Part shown: positions 8,352-17,250 of the stretch, in pieces
Layout: the number at the start of each line of letters is the position of its first letter
Numbering within the stretch: the first letter of the stretch is position 1
Source: Hominicoprocola sp040307975
GTDB taxonomy: Bacteria; Bacillota; Clostridia; Oscillospirales; Oscillospiraceae
Reading direction: 5' to 3'
DNA length: 64,000 nucleotides
Assembly (NCBI GenBank): GCA_040307975.1
Contig: JAWRIJ010000080.1
Coordinates: 16,290 to 80,289, forward strand
Made by a program: the position numbers and the translations under genes
Notes under the pieces: generated by a model
Databases searched by the model: none
What the model was told of the DNA's origin: nothing
Seen by the model: only the letters and a program-made list of their open reading frames with translations

Positions 8352-9059
8352 TTGAAGCAGCGTTTGCAAAAACTGATCGCCGCCGCGGGACTTTGCTCCC
8401 GCAGAACGGCGGAGGCGTGGATCGAAGCGGGGCGCGTCCGAGTGAACGGGAGAGCCGCGACGCTCGGACAGAGCGCCGACCCCGATGCGGACGAGATCAC
8501 GGTAGACGGAAAGCCGTTTGCGGTTCCGGAAGAGAAATGCTATGTGATGCTCCACAAGCCGCGCGGTTATGTCTGCACGATGTCTGACGAAAAGGGACGG
8601 CCGACGGTTGCCGAGCTGGTGCGCGGATGCGGCGCAAGGGTCGTTCCGGTAGGGCGGCTGGACTTTGATTCCGAGGGTCTGCTGCTGATGACCAACGACG
8701 GAGAGTGGATGCAGCGGTTGCTGCATCCCAAATTCGAGGTGGACAAGATCTATTATGTGACGGTCGCCGGCATGGTCGGCGGCGCGGCGGAACGGCTCGC
8801 GGCGATGCGTGAGCTGGACGGGGCGCCGATCCACCCTGCGCAGGTGAAGCTGCTGCGCGAAGGCAAGGAGACGGCGGAGCTGGAAATCACGATCCACGAG
8901 GGGAAAAACCGTCAGATCCGGCGTATGTGCGCCGCCGCGGGGCTGCATGTGAAGCGCCTGCGCCGCGTAGCGGAGCATCGTTTCCGGCTTGGCGACCTGC
9001 CGGAGGGCAAGTGGCGTTTCCTGACCGCGGAGGAGCTTCACGATTTCGAAAAGGAATAG
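8352..9059 (+). CDS. rluB: Pseudouridine synthase, RluB/RsuA family
   Basis: Converts a specific uridine in 23S rRNA to pseudouridine. The 235 residues begin with an S4 RNA-binding domain (LQKLIAAAGLCSRRTAEAWI) followed by the catalytic domain with the active-site aspartate in VGRLDFDSEGLLLMTND and the later motif EGKNRQIRRM. The TTG at 8352 follows TAGGAG with eight bases between; the frame is open further upstream but overlaps the carboxypeptidase. RluB rather than RsuA or RluF is inferred from the neighbourhood, which matches rluB near scpAB and cmk. Confidence 0.9.
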   Translation: MKQRLQKLIAAAGLCSRRTAEAWIEAGRVRVNGRAATLGQSADPDADEITVDGKPFAVPEEKCYVMLHKPRGYVCTMSDEKGRPTVAELVRGCGARVVPVGRLDFDSEGLLLMTNDGEWMQRLLHPKFEVDKIYYVTVAGMVGGAAERLAAMRELDGAPIHPAQVKLLREGKETAELEITIHEGKNRQIRRMCAAAGLHVKRLRRVAEHRFRLGDLPEGKWRFLTAEELHDFEKE

Positions 9060-9069
9060 GAGAGGGCGT

Positions 9070-9933
9070 ATGGCGAAGAGCATTTTACATACGATAGAGA
9101 AGAATATGATCAGCTTTTCCAAGGGGCAGAAGCTGATTGCGAGATATATTTTGGAAAACTATGACAAGGCGGCGTTTATGACCGCGAGCAAGCTTGGCAA
9201 GACCGCGCAGGTGAGCGAGTCCACTGTCGTACGCTTTGCCACGCAGCTCGGCTACGATGGGTATCCGAGCATGCAGCGCGCGCTGCAGGAGATGATACGC
9301 GGCAAGCTCACGTCCATCCAGCGCATCCAGGCGTCGGACGGGATGCTCTCCGGATCTGACCTGATGACGAATGTGCTGCACCGCGACATGGAGAAGATCC
9401 GTATGGCAATCGACCAGACCGACGCCGCGGAATTTGAGCGCGTGGTCGACACGGTCGTGGCGGCAAAGCGGCTGTACCTCATCGGGTTTCGCTCGTCGTC
9501 CTTCCTCGCGGGTTACCTTAATTTCTATTTTCGCCTGATCTTTGACAACGTGACCCTTGTGCAGAGTGGCGCGGCAGGAACTTTCGACCAAATTTTCCGC
9601 GTGGGGCCAGGCGACGTGGTGTTTGCGATCTGCTTCCCGCGTTATTCGGAGCTTGCGCTCAAGACCATCCAGTTTGCCAAGGAGCGCGGCGCGACGGTCG
9701 TGGGCCTGACGGACAGTGAGATGTCGCCCATCGCGCGCGCGGCGGACTGCACGCTGTTGGTGCATAACGAGATGATTTCCTTCGTCGACTCCCTCGCCGC
9801 GCCCATGAGCATGCTCAACGCGCTCATTCTCGCGGCGGCGCGCAAGAAGGGGACGGACGTGTCGGCGAGCTTTTCGGAGCTGGAGCACGTGTGGGAGAGG
9901 TTCTCGATTTTCGGGAAGGTCGAGGATGAGTAA
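9070..9933 (+). CDS. MurR/RpiR family transcriptional regulator
   Basis: DNA-binding regulator with an N-terminal RpiR helix-turn-helix (about residues 5-80; ASKLGKTAQVSESTVVRFA) and a C-terminal SIS sugar-phosphate domain (about 125-260; LIGFRSSSFLAGY, then FPRYSELALKTI). The family senses phosphosugars. No sugar gene is nearby, so the ligand and targets are unknown. Its end overlaps the next gene by eight bases. Confidence 0.92.
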   Translation: MAKSILHTIEKNMISFSKGQKLIARYILENYDKAAFMTASKLGKTAQVSESTVVRFATQLGYDGYPSMQRALQEMIRGKLTSIQRIQASDGMLSGSDLMTNVLHRDMEKIRMAIDQTDAAEFERVVDTVVAAKRLYLIGFRSSSFLAGYLNFYFRLIFDNVTLVQSGAAGTFDQIFRVGPGDVVFAICFPRYSELALKTIQFAKERGATVVGLTDSEMSPIARAADCTLLVHNEMISFVDSLAAPMSMLNALILAAARKKGTDVSASFSELEHVWERFSIFGKVEDE

Positions 9934-11155
9934 GGTCGTAGTAGTCGGCGGCGGCGCCGCCGGGATGATGGCGGCGATCGCGGCATCCGGCGCGCTCGCC
10001 GCTGTTACGCTGTTAGAGCCGAACGAGCGTCTTGGCAAAAAACTCAACATCACGGGCAAGGGCCGCTGTAACGTGACAAATGACAGTGCATGCGACGAAT
10101 TGATTGCGCATATTCCGCGTAACGGCAAATTCCTTTACAGTGCATTTTCTCGTTGGGATGGACGCGATACGATGGCTTTTTTTGAGTCGCTTGGCGTACC
10201 GCTCAAGGTCGAGCGCGGCAAGCGGGTCTATCCCGTGTCCGACCGCTCGTTCGACATCAGCGGAGCGCTGGAGAAGGAGTTGCGGCGGCTCGGCGTCCGA
10301 TTGGCGCGTGTCCGCGCGGAGGCGCTGATTATCAAGGACGGGCGCGTCGCGGGCGTTAAGGGCGAGGCGGAACGCTTTGATGCGGATGCGGTCATCGTGG
10401 CGACGGGCGGCGTTTCCTATCCTGCGACGGGCAGCACCGGCGACGGCTACCGCTTTGCCAAGCAGGCGGGTCATATGATTGTGCCGCCGCGCGCATCGCT
10501 TGTGCCGCTTGTGTGCGGCGACCCCGACTGTGCCGCAATGCAGGGGCTTTCGCTGCGCAACGTCAAGCTGACGGTGAAAAACCGTAAGAATAAAGCCGTT
10601 TACGAGGAGCAGGGCGAGCTGCTGTTCACGCATTTCGGCGTCAGCGGGCCGCTGGTGCTCTCCGCGAGCGCGCACATGCGGGATTTTGAAAAGGACGCCT
10701 ATCGCTTGTTTATCGACCTCAAGCCCGCGCTCGACGAGAAGAGGCTTGACGAGCGGCTCCTGCGCGATTTTGCGGAGCGGAGCAATCAAGACTTCGACAA
10801 TGTGCTCGGAGGGCTTGTGCCGCGCAGCATGATTCCGGTCATCGTCCGCCGGACAGACATCCCCGCAGCTTCAAAAGCAAACTCCATTACCAAGGAGCAG
10901 CGGCGAAGACTGCTCCGGACGCTCAAGTCATTTGAACTCTCGGTCACCGGAACGCGCAGCGTCGAGGAGGCGATCATTACCTCCGGCGGCGTCAAGGTCG
11001 GCGAGGTCGACCCGAATACGATGGCGTCCAAGCTGCTTCCGGGACTCTATTTTGCGGGTGAGGTGCTGGATGTGGACGCGTATACGGGCGGATTTAACCT
11101 GCAGATCGCATGGGCAACCGGCAGAGCCGCGGGTATCGCGGCCGCTGGGGCATAA
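9926..11155 (+). CDS. HI0933-family NAD(P)/FAD-dependent oxidoreductase
   Basis: Flavoprotein of the HI0933/YtfP family; 409 residues. The N-terminal dinucleotide fold VVVGGGAAGMMAAIAA binds FAD. The family motif GKKLNITGKGRCNVTN follows. The C-terminus LYFAGEVLDVDAYTGGFN closes the FAD site. No reaction has been firmly assigned to the family. It overlaps the RpiR gene by eight bases and precedes cmk by 12, the usual clostridial setting. Confidence 0.93.
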   Translation: MSKVVVVGGGAAGMMAAIAASGALAAVTLLEPNERLGKKLNITGKGRCNVTNDSACDELIAHIPRNGKFLYSAFSRWDGRDTMAFFESLGVPLKVERGKRVYPVSDRSFDISGALEKELRRLGVRLARVRAEALIIKDGRVAGVKGEAERFDADAVIVATGGVSYPATGSTGDGYRFAKQAGHMIVPPRASLVPLVCGDPDCAAMQGLSLRNVKLTVKNRKNKAVYEEQGELLFTHFGVSGPLVLSASAHMRDFEKDAYRLFIDLKPALDEKRLDERLLRDFAERSNQDFDNVLGGLVPRSMIPVIVRRTDIPAASKANSITKEQRRRLLRTLKSFELSVTGTRSVEEAIITSGGVKVGEVDPNTMASKLLPGLYFAGEVLDVDAYTGGFNLQIAWATGRAAGIAAAGA

Positions 11156-11167
11156 GGAGGAAGAACG

Positions 11168-11851
11168 ATGGAGACAAAGCATTATGCGGTCGCACTCGAC
11201 GGGCCGTCCGGCGCGGGAAAGAGTACGCTTGCCAAGGCGGCGGCGAAAGAACTGCATATCATGTACGTCGATACCGGCGCGATCTATCGCGTTATCGGGC
11301 TGAGCGCCTACCGACGCGGCATCGAGCCGCGCGACGAAGCGGCGGTCAAGGCGTTTTTGCCGGAGCTGGACATCGGCATGAAGCACGGCGCGGACGGGAC
11401 GCAGCGGATGTACTTGGACGGGGAAGACGTGTCAGGCGCCATTCGCCTGCCGGAGATTTCCATGTATGCTTCCGCCGTGTCGGCGCACGCCTCCGTGCGC
11501 GCGTTCCTGCTTGAAATGCAGCGGAAGCTTGCCCGCGAACAAAGCGTCATCATGGATGGGCGCGACATCGGTACGATCGTTTTGCCGGATGCGGAGGTCA
11601 AGATATTTCTCACCGCGGACGCCGAGGTGCGCGCGAAGCGCCGCTTTTTGGAGCTGGAGCAGCGCGGCACGCCAAAGCCATACGACGAGGTGCTTGCGGA
11701 ACTGAAGGAACGTGATTATAACGACACCCACCGCGACGTCGCGCCGCTCAAGGCGGCGGAGGATGCGATTACAGTCGATACCTCCGCGCTTGATTTCGAG
11801 CAGAGTAAGGAACTGATCATTCGAACGATTCGGGAAAGGGCAGGGTTATGA
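11168..11851 (+). CDS. cmk: Cytidylate kinase
   Basis: Phosphorylates CMP and dCMP with ATP. The 227 residues show the P-loop DGPSGAGKSTLAK near the start, VDTGAIYR for substrate binding, MDGRDIGTIVLP and the lid region RRFLELEQRG. AAGGAGG precedes the ATG. The stop overlaps the plsC start (ATGA). The order cmk-plsC-ispH-rpsA is typical of Clostridia. Confidence 0.97.
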   Translation: METKHYAVALDGPSGAGKSTLAKAAAKELHIMYVDTGAIYRVIGLSAYRRGIEPRDEAAVKAFLPELDIGMKHGADGTQRMYLDGEDVSGAIRLPEISMYASAVSAHASVRAFLLEMQRKLAREQSVIMDGRDIGTIVLPDAEVKIFLTADAEVRAKRRFLELEQRGTPKPYDEVLAELKERDYNDTHRDVAPLKAAEDAITVDTSALDFEQSKELIIRTIRERAGL

Positions 11852-12456
11852 CGCGATTTTACAGAGTTTTTCACCTCATCGTAACGCCGCTGCTTTGGCT
11901 GCTGTTTCCGTTTAAGGTCCACGGGCTTGAAAACGTTCCAAAGGATCGCCCCGTCGTGCTGTGCGCCAATCATGCCCATGCGATGGATCCTTTTCTGATT
12001 TGCATGGCGTTCCCGCGCCAGGTAAGAGTCCGGATCATGGCAAAAAAAGAGCTGATGGGTATTCCGTTCGTCGGCTGGCTGATCCGCAAGCTCGGCGCGT
12101 TTCCCGTTGACAGGGGCAACGGTGACCTTTCCGCAATCAAGAACTCGATCGAGACCATCAAGGACGGCGCACATCTGTTGGTGTTTCCGGAGGGAACACG
12201 CGTGGAACACGAAGGCGAGGTTCGTGCGCATCGCGGCGTCGTAATGATCGCCATGCGCACGGGTGCGCCGCTTTTGCCGGTATATGCCGGAAAGCGGCAC
12301 AAGCTGTTTCGTATGACGCACATCGTCTTTGGCGAGCCGTATGAGCCAAAGACCGCAATGCGCCACGGCACTGCCGAGGAGTATCAGCAGTATGCCGACG
12401 AGATCGTGCGCCGCGCCTACGCGCTCGGCAGAGAGTGGGAGAAAAAAACGGCATGA
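11848..12456 (+). CDS. plsC: 1-acyl-sn-glycerol-3-phosphate acyltransferase
   Basis: Membrane-associated acyltransferase that makes phosphatidic acid from lysophosphatidic acid; 202 residues. The catalytic box is NHAHAMDPF (H-x4-D) and the substrate box is FPEGTRVEHEG. An N-terminal hydrophobic segment (HLIVTPLLWLLFPF) anchors it. It overlaps cmk by four bases and runs into ispH-rpsA by four. Confidence 0.93.
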   Translation: MTRFYRVFHLIVTPLLWLLFPFKVHGLENVPKDRPVVLCANHAHAMDPFLICMAFPRQVRVRIMAKKELMGIPFVGWLIRKLGAFPVDRGNGDLSAIKNSIETIKDGAHLLVFPEGTRVEHEGEVRAHRGVVMIAMRTGAPLLPVYAGKRHKLFRMTHIVFGEPYEPKTAMRHGTAEEYQQYADEIVRRAYALGREWEKKTA

Positions 12457-14414
12457 AAGTGATCCTTGCCAAAACGGCGGGCTTTTGCTACGGTGTGGAA
12501 CGCGCGGTGGAGCTCGCCGACGAGATAGCGCGCGGGCAAGGCGGCGCGATGCTCGGCAGCGTTATTCACAATGAGCATGTGGTTGCGGCGCTTGCCAAGC
12601 GGGGTATGAGGCAGATCTCTTCACCGGAGGAGGCAAAACCCGGGGAAAAGGTACTCATCCGCTCGCACGGCGAGCGGCGCGAGGTGCTGGAGGCACTGCG
12701 CTCGATCGGCGCGGAGATCGCGGACGCGACCTGTCCCAATGTCCGGCGCGCGCAGCAGCTTGTTGCCGAGGCGGAGCGGGAGGGACGTCAGGTCGTTATC
12801 ATCGGCGAGGCAAAGCACCCTGAGGTTGCCGCGGCCGCGAGTTATTGCTGCGGCGCGGCTGTCTGCGATTCGCCGGAGGCGGTGGAGGCGTGGTGGAACG
12901 GCGGTGGTTTTCCGTCTGACAAGCCCCTTACGGTGATCGCGCAGACGACCTGCATCCGTTCAATTTGGGAAAAATGCTTAAATTTTCTAAAAAAAGAGTG
13001 TACAAATCTAAAAGTTTATGATACAATATGCGGAGCTACGCAGAAACGTCAGGCTGAGGCGGCGGAAATCGCCGCGCAGGCGGACGTTATGGTGGTGGTC
13101 GGAGACCGCAAAAGCGCTAACACGAGACATTTGACAGAGATTTGCAAGGGGGCTTGCCCGCGCGTCGTTCAAATCGAAGCGGCGGACGAGCTCTCGCCGG
13201 ACGTCTTTATTGGTTGCATGGCTGCGGGACTTACCGCCGGCGCTTCAACGCCTGCGAGCATCATTAAGGAGGTATATGCAACCATGACGGAAGAAATCAA
13301 GAACGAAACCAAGGCGGCCGAGGGCGAGTCCTTCGAGGAGATGCTGGAAAAGTCTTTTAAGACTCTCAATACAGGAGACAAGGTCACCGGCATCGTGACG
13401 GCAATCGGCGCCACCGAGATCCAGGTAGACCTTGGCTGCAAGCAGGCGGGCTACATTCCGCTTTCCGAACTCAGCGCCGACCCCAACGCCAAGGCGGAGG
13501 ATATCGTCAAGGTCGGCGACGAGATTGAGACCTACATCGTCCGCGTCAACGACGTGGAGGGTTATGCGACGCTTTCCAAGAAGCGTCTTGACGCGGTCAA
13601 GGTTTGGGAGGACATCGAGAAGGCGGTCGAGGATAAGACCGTGCTTGAGGGTATTGTTTCCGAGATCAACAAGGGCGGCGTCGTCGTTTCCGTAAAGGGC
13701 GTGCGTGTGTTCGTGCCCGCGTCTCAGAGCGGCCAGCCTCGCGACGCCGACCTCAGCTCCATGGTCAAGCAGACCGTCAAGCTGCGTATCACGGAGGTCA
13801 ACCGTGCCCGCCGCCGCGTCGTCGGCTCCATCCGCAGCGTCCAGAGCGAGATCCGCGAGGCCGCGCAGAAGGAAGTTTGGGAGAATATTGAGGTCGGCAA
13901 GCACTACAGCGGCGTCGTTAAGTCCATGACCAGCTACGGCGTGTTCGTCGACATTGGCGGCGTGGACGGTATGGTTCACATCTCTGAGCTTTCTTGGAGC
14001 CGCATTAAGCACCCCTCTGAGGTCGTCAAGGTTGGCGATCAGCTCGACGTGTATGTGATTTCCTTCGACGCGGAGAAGCGTAAGATTTCCCTCGGCGTCA
14101 AGGATCGTACGCAGAACCCTTGGGATGTCTTTATGAAGACCTATAAGGTCGGCGATGTGGTGAACGTCCGCGTCGTGAAGCTGATGACTTTCGGCGCGTT
14201 TGCCGAGGTCGTGCCCGGCGTCGACGGTCTGATCCATATTTCTCAGATTGCGGATCGCCGCATCGAGAAGCCCGGCGACGTGCTTTCCGAGGGCCAAATG
14301 GTAGACGCGAAGATCACCGCGGTCGACGAGGAAAAGCAGAAGATATCCCTGAGCATCCGCGCACTGCTCGTTCCCGAGGCGAACGATGGCGAAGGAGCTT
14401 CCGAAGAGGAGTAA
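12453..14414 (+). CDS. ispH-rpsA: Fused IspH (HMBPP reductase) and ribosomal protein S1
   Basis: 653-residue two-part protein. Residues 1 to about 277 are IspH, the 4Fe-4S enzyme of the last non-mevalonate isoprenoid step, with its three cluster cysteines in GFCYGV, DATCPNV and DTICGAT. The rest is a four-repeat S1 RNA-binding protein (for example GVFVDIGGVDGMVHISELSW). IspH/S1 fusions are known in Clostridia. The ATG at 12453 follows GGGAG. Inside the IspH part lies an AT-rich promoter-like stretch, and at the joint AAGGAGG precedes an in-frame ATG, so S1 may also be made separately. Confidence 0.95.
   Translation: MKVILAKTAGFCYGVERAVELADEIARGQGGAMLGSVIHNEHVVAALAKRGMRQISSPEEAKPGEKVLIRSHGERREVLEALRSIGAEIADATCPNVRRAQQLVAEAEREGRQVVIIGEAKHPEVAAAASYCCGAAVCDSPEAVEAWWNGGGFPSDKPLTVIAQTTCIRSIWEKCLNFLKKECTNLKVYDTICGATQKRQAEAAEIAAQADVMVVVGDRKSANTRHLTEICKGACPRVVQIEAADELSPDVFIGCMAAGLTAGASTPASIIKEVYATMTEEIKNETKAAEGESFEEMLEKSFKTLNTGDKVTGIVTAIGATEIQVDLGCKQAGYIPLSELSADPNAKAEDIVKVGDEIETYIVRVNDVEGYATLSKKRLDAVKVWEDIEKAVEDKTVLEGIVSEINKGGVVVSVKGVRVFVPASQSGQPRDADLSSMVKQTVKLRITEVNRARRRVVGSIRSVQSEIREAAQKEVWENIEVGKHYSGVVKSMTSYGVFVDIGGVDGMVHISELSWSRIKHPSEVVKVGDQLDVYVISFDAEKRKISLGVKDRTQNPWDVFMKTYKVGDVVNVRVVKLMTFGAFAEVVPGVDGLIHISQIADRRIEKPGDVLSEGQMVDAKITAVDEEKQKISLSIRALLVPEANDGEGASEEE
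12999..13027 (+). promoter_or_regulatory. Internal promoter candidate within the IspH part
   Basis: TGTACA (12999-13004), a 17-base spacer and TACAAT (13022-13027) with a TGA extension (13019-13021). It sits in a sharply AT-rich stretch (about 12961-13030) inside a GC-rich gene, about 250 bases before the internal S1 start. Confidence 0.55.
13266..13286 (+). promoter_or_regulatory. Internal ribosome-binding site and start for the S1 part
   Basis: AAGGAGG at 13266-13272 is followed 11 bases later by an in-frame ATG (13284). Translation from there gives a 376-residue protein (MTEEIKNETKAAEG...) that begins exactly where free-standing S1 homologues begin. Confidence 0.6.
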
Positions 14415-14424
14415 GCAAAAACTG

Positions 14425-14454
14425 AAAAGGGACAGGCGGTGCCTGTCCCTTTTT
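14425..14454 (+). terminator. Terminator after ispH-rpsA
   Basis: A 13-bp perfect stem (14425-14437 with 14442-14454) with a 4-base loop; the right arm ends in TTTT. Only 24 bases separate it from the next gene, leaving no room for a promoter. Confidence 0.85.
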
Positions 14455-14478
14455 GAAATGTAATGGAGGAAAGGTATC

Positions 14479-15819
14479 ATGGATTATGCCGCGCTTTACA
14501 AACAGAAGCTGACAACCGCCGAAGAGGCCGTCAAGGTCGTCAAATCCGGCGATTGGGTCGATTACGGTTGGTGCACCAACCATCCGTATACGCTCGACAA
14601 GGCGCTTGCCAAGCGGAAAGATGAGCTCAAGGACGTCAAGTTCCGCGGCGGCGTGACGCTTTGGATGCCCGCGGTGGCCGAGGCTGAAGACGGTGAGGGG
14701 CACTTTGTTTGGCATTCCTGGCACTGCACGGGCGTTGACCGCAAGATCATCACGGCAGGCAAGGGCTTCTTTTCACCCATGCGTTACAGCGAGCTGCCGC
14801 GCTTCTACCGCGATGGCAACGCCAAGGTCGACGTCGCCATGATTCAGGTCACGCCGATGGACAACCACGGAAACTTCAGCTTTGCGCTCGGCGCGTCGCA
14901 CCTTGCGGACATGCTCGCGAACGCGAAGAAAATCATCGTCGAGGTCAACAAGAATCAGCCTTGGGTCTTTGGCCTCACCGGCACGGAAATCAACGTCAAG
15001 GATGTCGATTACGTTGTCGAGGGCGAAAATCCGCCGGTCGGCGCACTGCCGCCCGCGGCGGAGCCGACTCCCGTTGACGTTGCGGTGGCAAACCTCGTCG
15101 TGCCGGAGATACCGAACGGCGCGTGCCTTCAGCTCGGCATCGGCGGTATGCCAAACACCATCGGTTCGGTGCTCGCGACCTCGGATCTCAAGGATCTCTC
15201 CGCCCACACCGAGATGTACGTCGACGGCTTCGTCGACCTCGCGCTTGCGGGCAAGATCACGGGCAAAAACAAGGCGATCGACAAGGGCCGCCAGGTCTAC
15301 GCGTTTGCCGCGGGTACGCAGAAGATGTACGACTACATGGATCGCAACCCCGACGTCATGGCAGCGCCGGTGGACTACACCAACGACGTGCGCGTCATCG
15401 CGCAGATCGACAACTTTATCTCCATCAACAACGCCATCGACTGCGATCTCTACGGTCAGGTGAACGCCGAATCCGCCGGCATCAAGCACATTTCCGGCAC
15501 CGGCGGGCAGCTTGACTTCTGCATGGGCGCTTACCTGTCCAACGGCGGCAAAAGCTTCATCTGCATGTCCTCCACCGTCAAGGGCAAGGACGGCACGGTC
15601 AAGAGCCGCATTGTGCCTACGCTCACGCCCGGCTCCATTGCTACCGATCCGCGCTCCTGCACGCAGTACATTGTTACCGAGTACGGCATGGTCAACCTCA
15701 AGGGCCTCTCCACGTGGGAGAGGGCGGAGGCGCTGATCTCCATTGCGCATCCCGACTTCCGCGAGGAGCTGATCGCGGAAGCGGAAAAAATGCGCATTTG
15801 GCGCAAAAGCAACAAGTGA
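14479..15819 (+). CDS. Acetyl-CoA hydrolase/transferase family, probable butyryl-CoA:acetate CoA-transferase
   Basis: Moves CoA between acyl groups, probably butyryl-CoA to acetate, the final step of butyrate formation in many gut Clostridia. The 446 residues carry the CoA-binding GIGGMPN, the catalytic glutamate in HTEMYVDGF and the C-terminal TEYGMVNLKGLSTWERAEAL. Long stretches match what I recall of Roseburia-type But proteins (SGDWVDYGWCTN, ALISIAHPDF). A 4-hydroxybutyrate or propionate CoA-transferase is possible. It starts 24 bases after the rpsA terminator with no promoter between, so it may depend on read-through. Confidence 0.8.
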   Translation: MDYAALYKQKLTTAEEAVKVVKSGDWVDYGWCTNHPYTLDKALAKRKDELKDVKFRGGVTLWMPAVAEAEDGEGHFVWHSWHCTGVDRKIITAGKGFFSPMRYSELPRFYRDGNAKVDVAMIQVTPMDNHGNFSFALGASHLADMLANAKKIIVEVNKNQPWVFGLTGTEINVKDVDYVVEGENPPVGALPPAAEPTPVDVAVANLVVPEIPNGACLQLGIGGMPNTIGSVLATSDLKDLSAHTEMYVDGFVDLALAGKITGKNKAIDKGRQVYAFAAGTQKMYDYMDRNPDVMAAPVDYTNDVRVIAQIDNFISINNAIDCDLYGQVNAESAGIKHISGTGGQLDFCMGAYLSNGGKSFICMSSTVKGKDGTVKSRIVPTLTPGSIATDPRSCTQYIVTEYGMVNLKGLSTWERAEALISIAHPDFREELIAEAEKMRIWRKSNK

Positions 15820-15835
15820 ATCGGTTCCTTGGCAG

Positions 15836-15868
15836 AAAAATCAGGCTTCATACGAAGCCTGATTTTTT
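15836..15868 (+). terminator. Terminator after the CoA-transferase
   Basis: Stem TCAGGCTTC (15841-15849) with GAAGCCTGA (15854-15862), a 4-base loop, an A-run before and TTTTTT after. Confidence 0.92.
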
Positions 15869-15891
15869 ACGTTTTCGACAGGAAAAACCTC

Positions 15892-15920
15892 TTGAAAAAA
15901 CCAAAAAAAACCATTATACT
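15892..15920 (+). promoter_or_regulatory. Vegetative promoter of carD-ispD
   Basis: TTGAAA (15892-15897), a 17-base spacer and TATACT (15915-15920), about 75 bases before carD. Confidence 0.82.
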
Positions 15921-15994
15921 ATGGATGGGTTATTATGCCTATTATTGGCGGACGTGGGACAAGACCATGAATTGCCAGAGAGGAGGTGGGCTGA

Positions 15995-16489
15995 ATGTAC
16001 CAGATCGGAGACAAAATCGTACACCCGATGCATGGTGCCGGCGTGATCGAAAGTATCGTGGAAGAAAAGATCAGCGGCGCGATGATCCCGTTTTACGTGT
16101 TCAAAATGCCCATCTCCGGACTGACGCTGAAAATTCCGACGGCGAACAGCGACATGATCGGCATTCGCGCCGTATCGTCCAAAGAGGCGGTCGAGTCCGT
16201 GATCGGAAAGATCCCGAGTTTGAGCATTGACATGACCGCGAACTGGAACCACCGCTACCGCGAGAATATGGAGCGGATCAAAAGCGGCGACCTGCTGGAG
16301 GTTGCCGGCGTCATCAAGGCGCTGATGCACCGCGACAGCGAGCGAGGGCTTTCCAACGGGGAGCGCAAGATGCTCCACAGTGCCAAGCAGATATTGATTT
16401 CGGAGATCGTGCTGGCGGAGAGTGTGGATTACCCGGACGCGGAGGCGCGTGTCAATGCCGTCATGCTGGAAAAGGAGAGCGCATCCTGA
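15995..16489 (+). CDS. CarD family transcriptional regulator
   Basis: CarD/CdnL-type protein that binds RNA polymerase beta and steadies open promoter complexes. The 164 residues begin with the Tudor-like domain (YQIGDKIVHPMHGAGVIESI) and continue into an all-helical DNA-binding domain (MERIKSGDLLEVAGVIKAL, then GERKMLHSAKQILISEI). A strong ribosome site, AGAGGAGGTG, precedes the ATG. It shares one base with the ispD start. CarD upstream of ispD-ispF is a recurring order in Clostridia and actinobacteria. Confidence 0.92.
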   Translation: MYQIGDKIVHPMHGAGVIESIVEEKISGAMIPFYVFKMPISGLTLKIPTANSDMIGIRAVSSKEAVESVIGKIPSLSIDMTANWNHRYRENMERIKSGDLLEVAGVIKALMHRDSERGLSNGERKMLHSAKQILISEIVLAESVDYPDAEARVNAVMLEKESAS

Positions 16490-17217
16490 TGAAGCTCTGG
16501 AAAAAACTGTTCCCCAACCATCGTCCCGCGCATCCGTACTGCTCGGCAGTGATCGCGGCGGCGGGTTCCTCACAGCGGATGGAGGGGGAGAACAAGCTCC
16601 TGCTGCCGCTCGGCGGCAAGCCCGTGCTCGCGCATACGCTTCAGGCGATCGACCGATCCCCGAGCATCCGAGAGATCATCATCGCCGCGCGTGAAGAGGA
16701 TATGGTTCGCTTTGCTGATTTGTGCAAGGCGTGGGGCATTGAGAAGCCTGTCAAGATCGTCCTTGGCGGCAAAACGCGCGCGGAATCCGTTCTCCGCGCC
16801 GCAGCGGAGGTGAACGAGGACGCGGATCTGATCGCCGTGCAGGACGGTGCGCGCCCGTTTATCACAAGTGAGCTGGTCGAGCGCGTCGTTGAGGCGGCGC
16901 GCGTCAATTTTGCCGCCGCCCCCGCAATCCCCGTCAAGGATACGATCAAGGTCGCGGTCGACAACATTGTGCGCGAGACGCCGGATCGTTCAATGCTCTT
17001 CGCTGTGCAGACGCCACAGGTGTTCGACGCGCAGCTCCTGCGCGCAGCGCTTCAGTCTGCGCTGGATGCCGGCGTCAGGCTGACGGATGATTGTTCCGCT
17101 GTGGAGCGCATTGGCAAGGAAATATACTTGACGGAAGGCGATGAGCGGAACATTAAGATCACGACGCCGCTGGATCTTTTTTTGGCAGAGGCGATCCTGA
17201 ACAGAAGGGAATCGTAA
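16489..17217 (+). CDS. ispD: 2-C-methyl-D-erythritol 4-phosphate cytidylyltransferase
   Basis: Joins CTP to methylerythritol phosphate in the non-mevalonate isoprenoid pathway. The 242 residues include a short N-terminal extension before the nucleotide-binding loop VIAAAGSSQRMEGENKLLLP. VQDGARPFI and QTPQVFDAQLLRAAL are family signatures. It is translationally coupled to carD and precedes ispF, so with ispH nearby three enzymes of the pathway lie within 5.3 kb. Confidence 0.96.
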   Translation: MKLWKKLFPNHRPAHPYCSAVIAAAGSSQRMEGENKLLLPLGGKPVLAHTLQAIDRSPSIREIIIAAREEDMVRFADLCKAWGIEKPVKIVLGGKTRAESVLRAAAEVNEDADLIAVQDGARPFITSELVERVVEAARVNFAAAPAIPVKDTIKVAVDNIVRETPDRSMLFAVQTPQVFDAQLLRAALQSALDAGVRLTDDCSAVERIGKEIYLTEGDERNIKITTPLDLFLAEAILNRRES

Positions 17218-17232
17218 GGATTCCCTTTTTTC
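17205..17232 (+). terminator. Hairpin and T-run at the ispD end
   Basis: Stem AAGGGAATC (17205-17213) with GATTCCCTT (17219-17227), followed by further Ts. It overlaps the ispD stop and lies just before ispF with no promoter between, so it may attenuate rather than end transcription. Confidence 0.7.
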
Positions 17233-17250
17233 TTTGGAGAGGAGAAGCGC

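Noticed and set aside
13245..14480. A 411-codon minus-strand frame opposite the S1 part
   Set aside because: Antisense shadow of rpsA, without a credible start or protein family.
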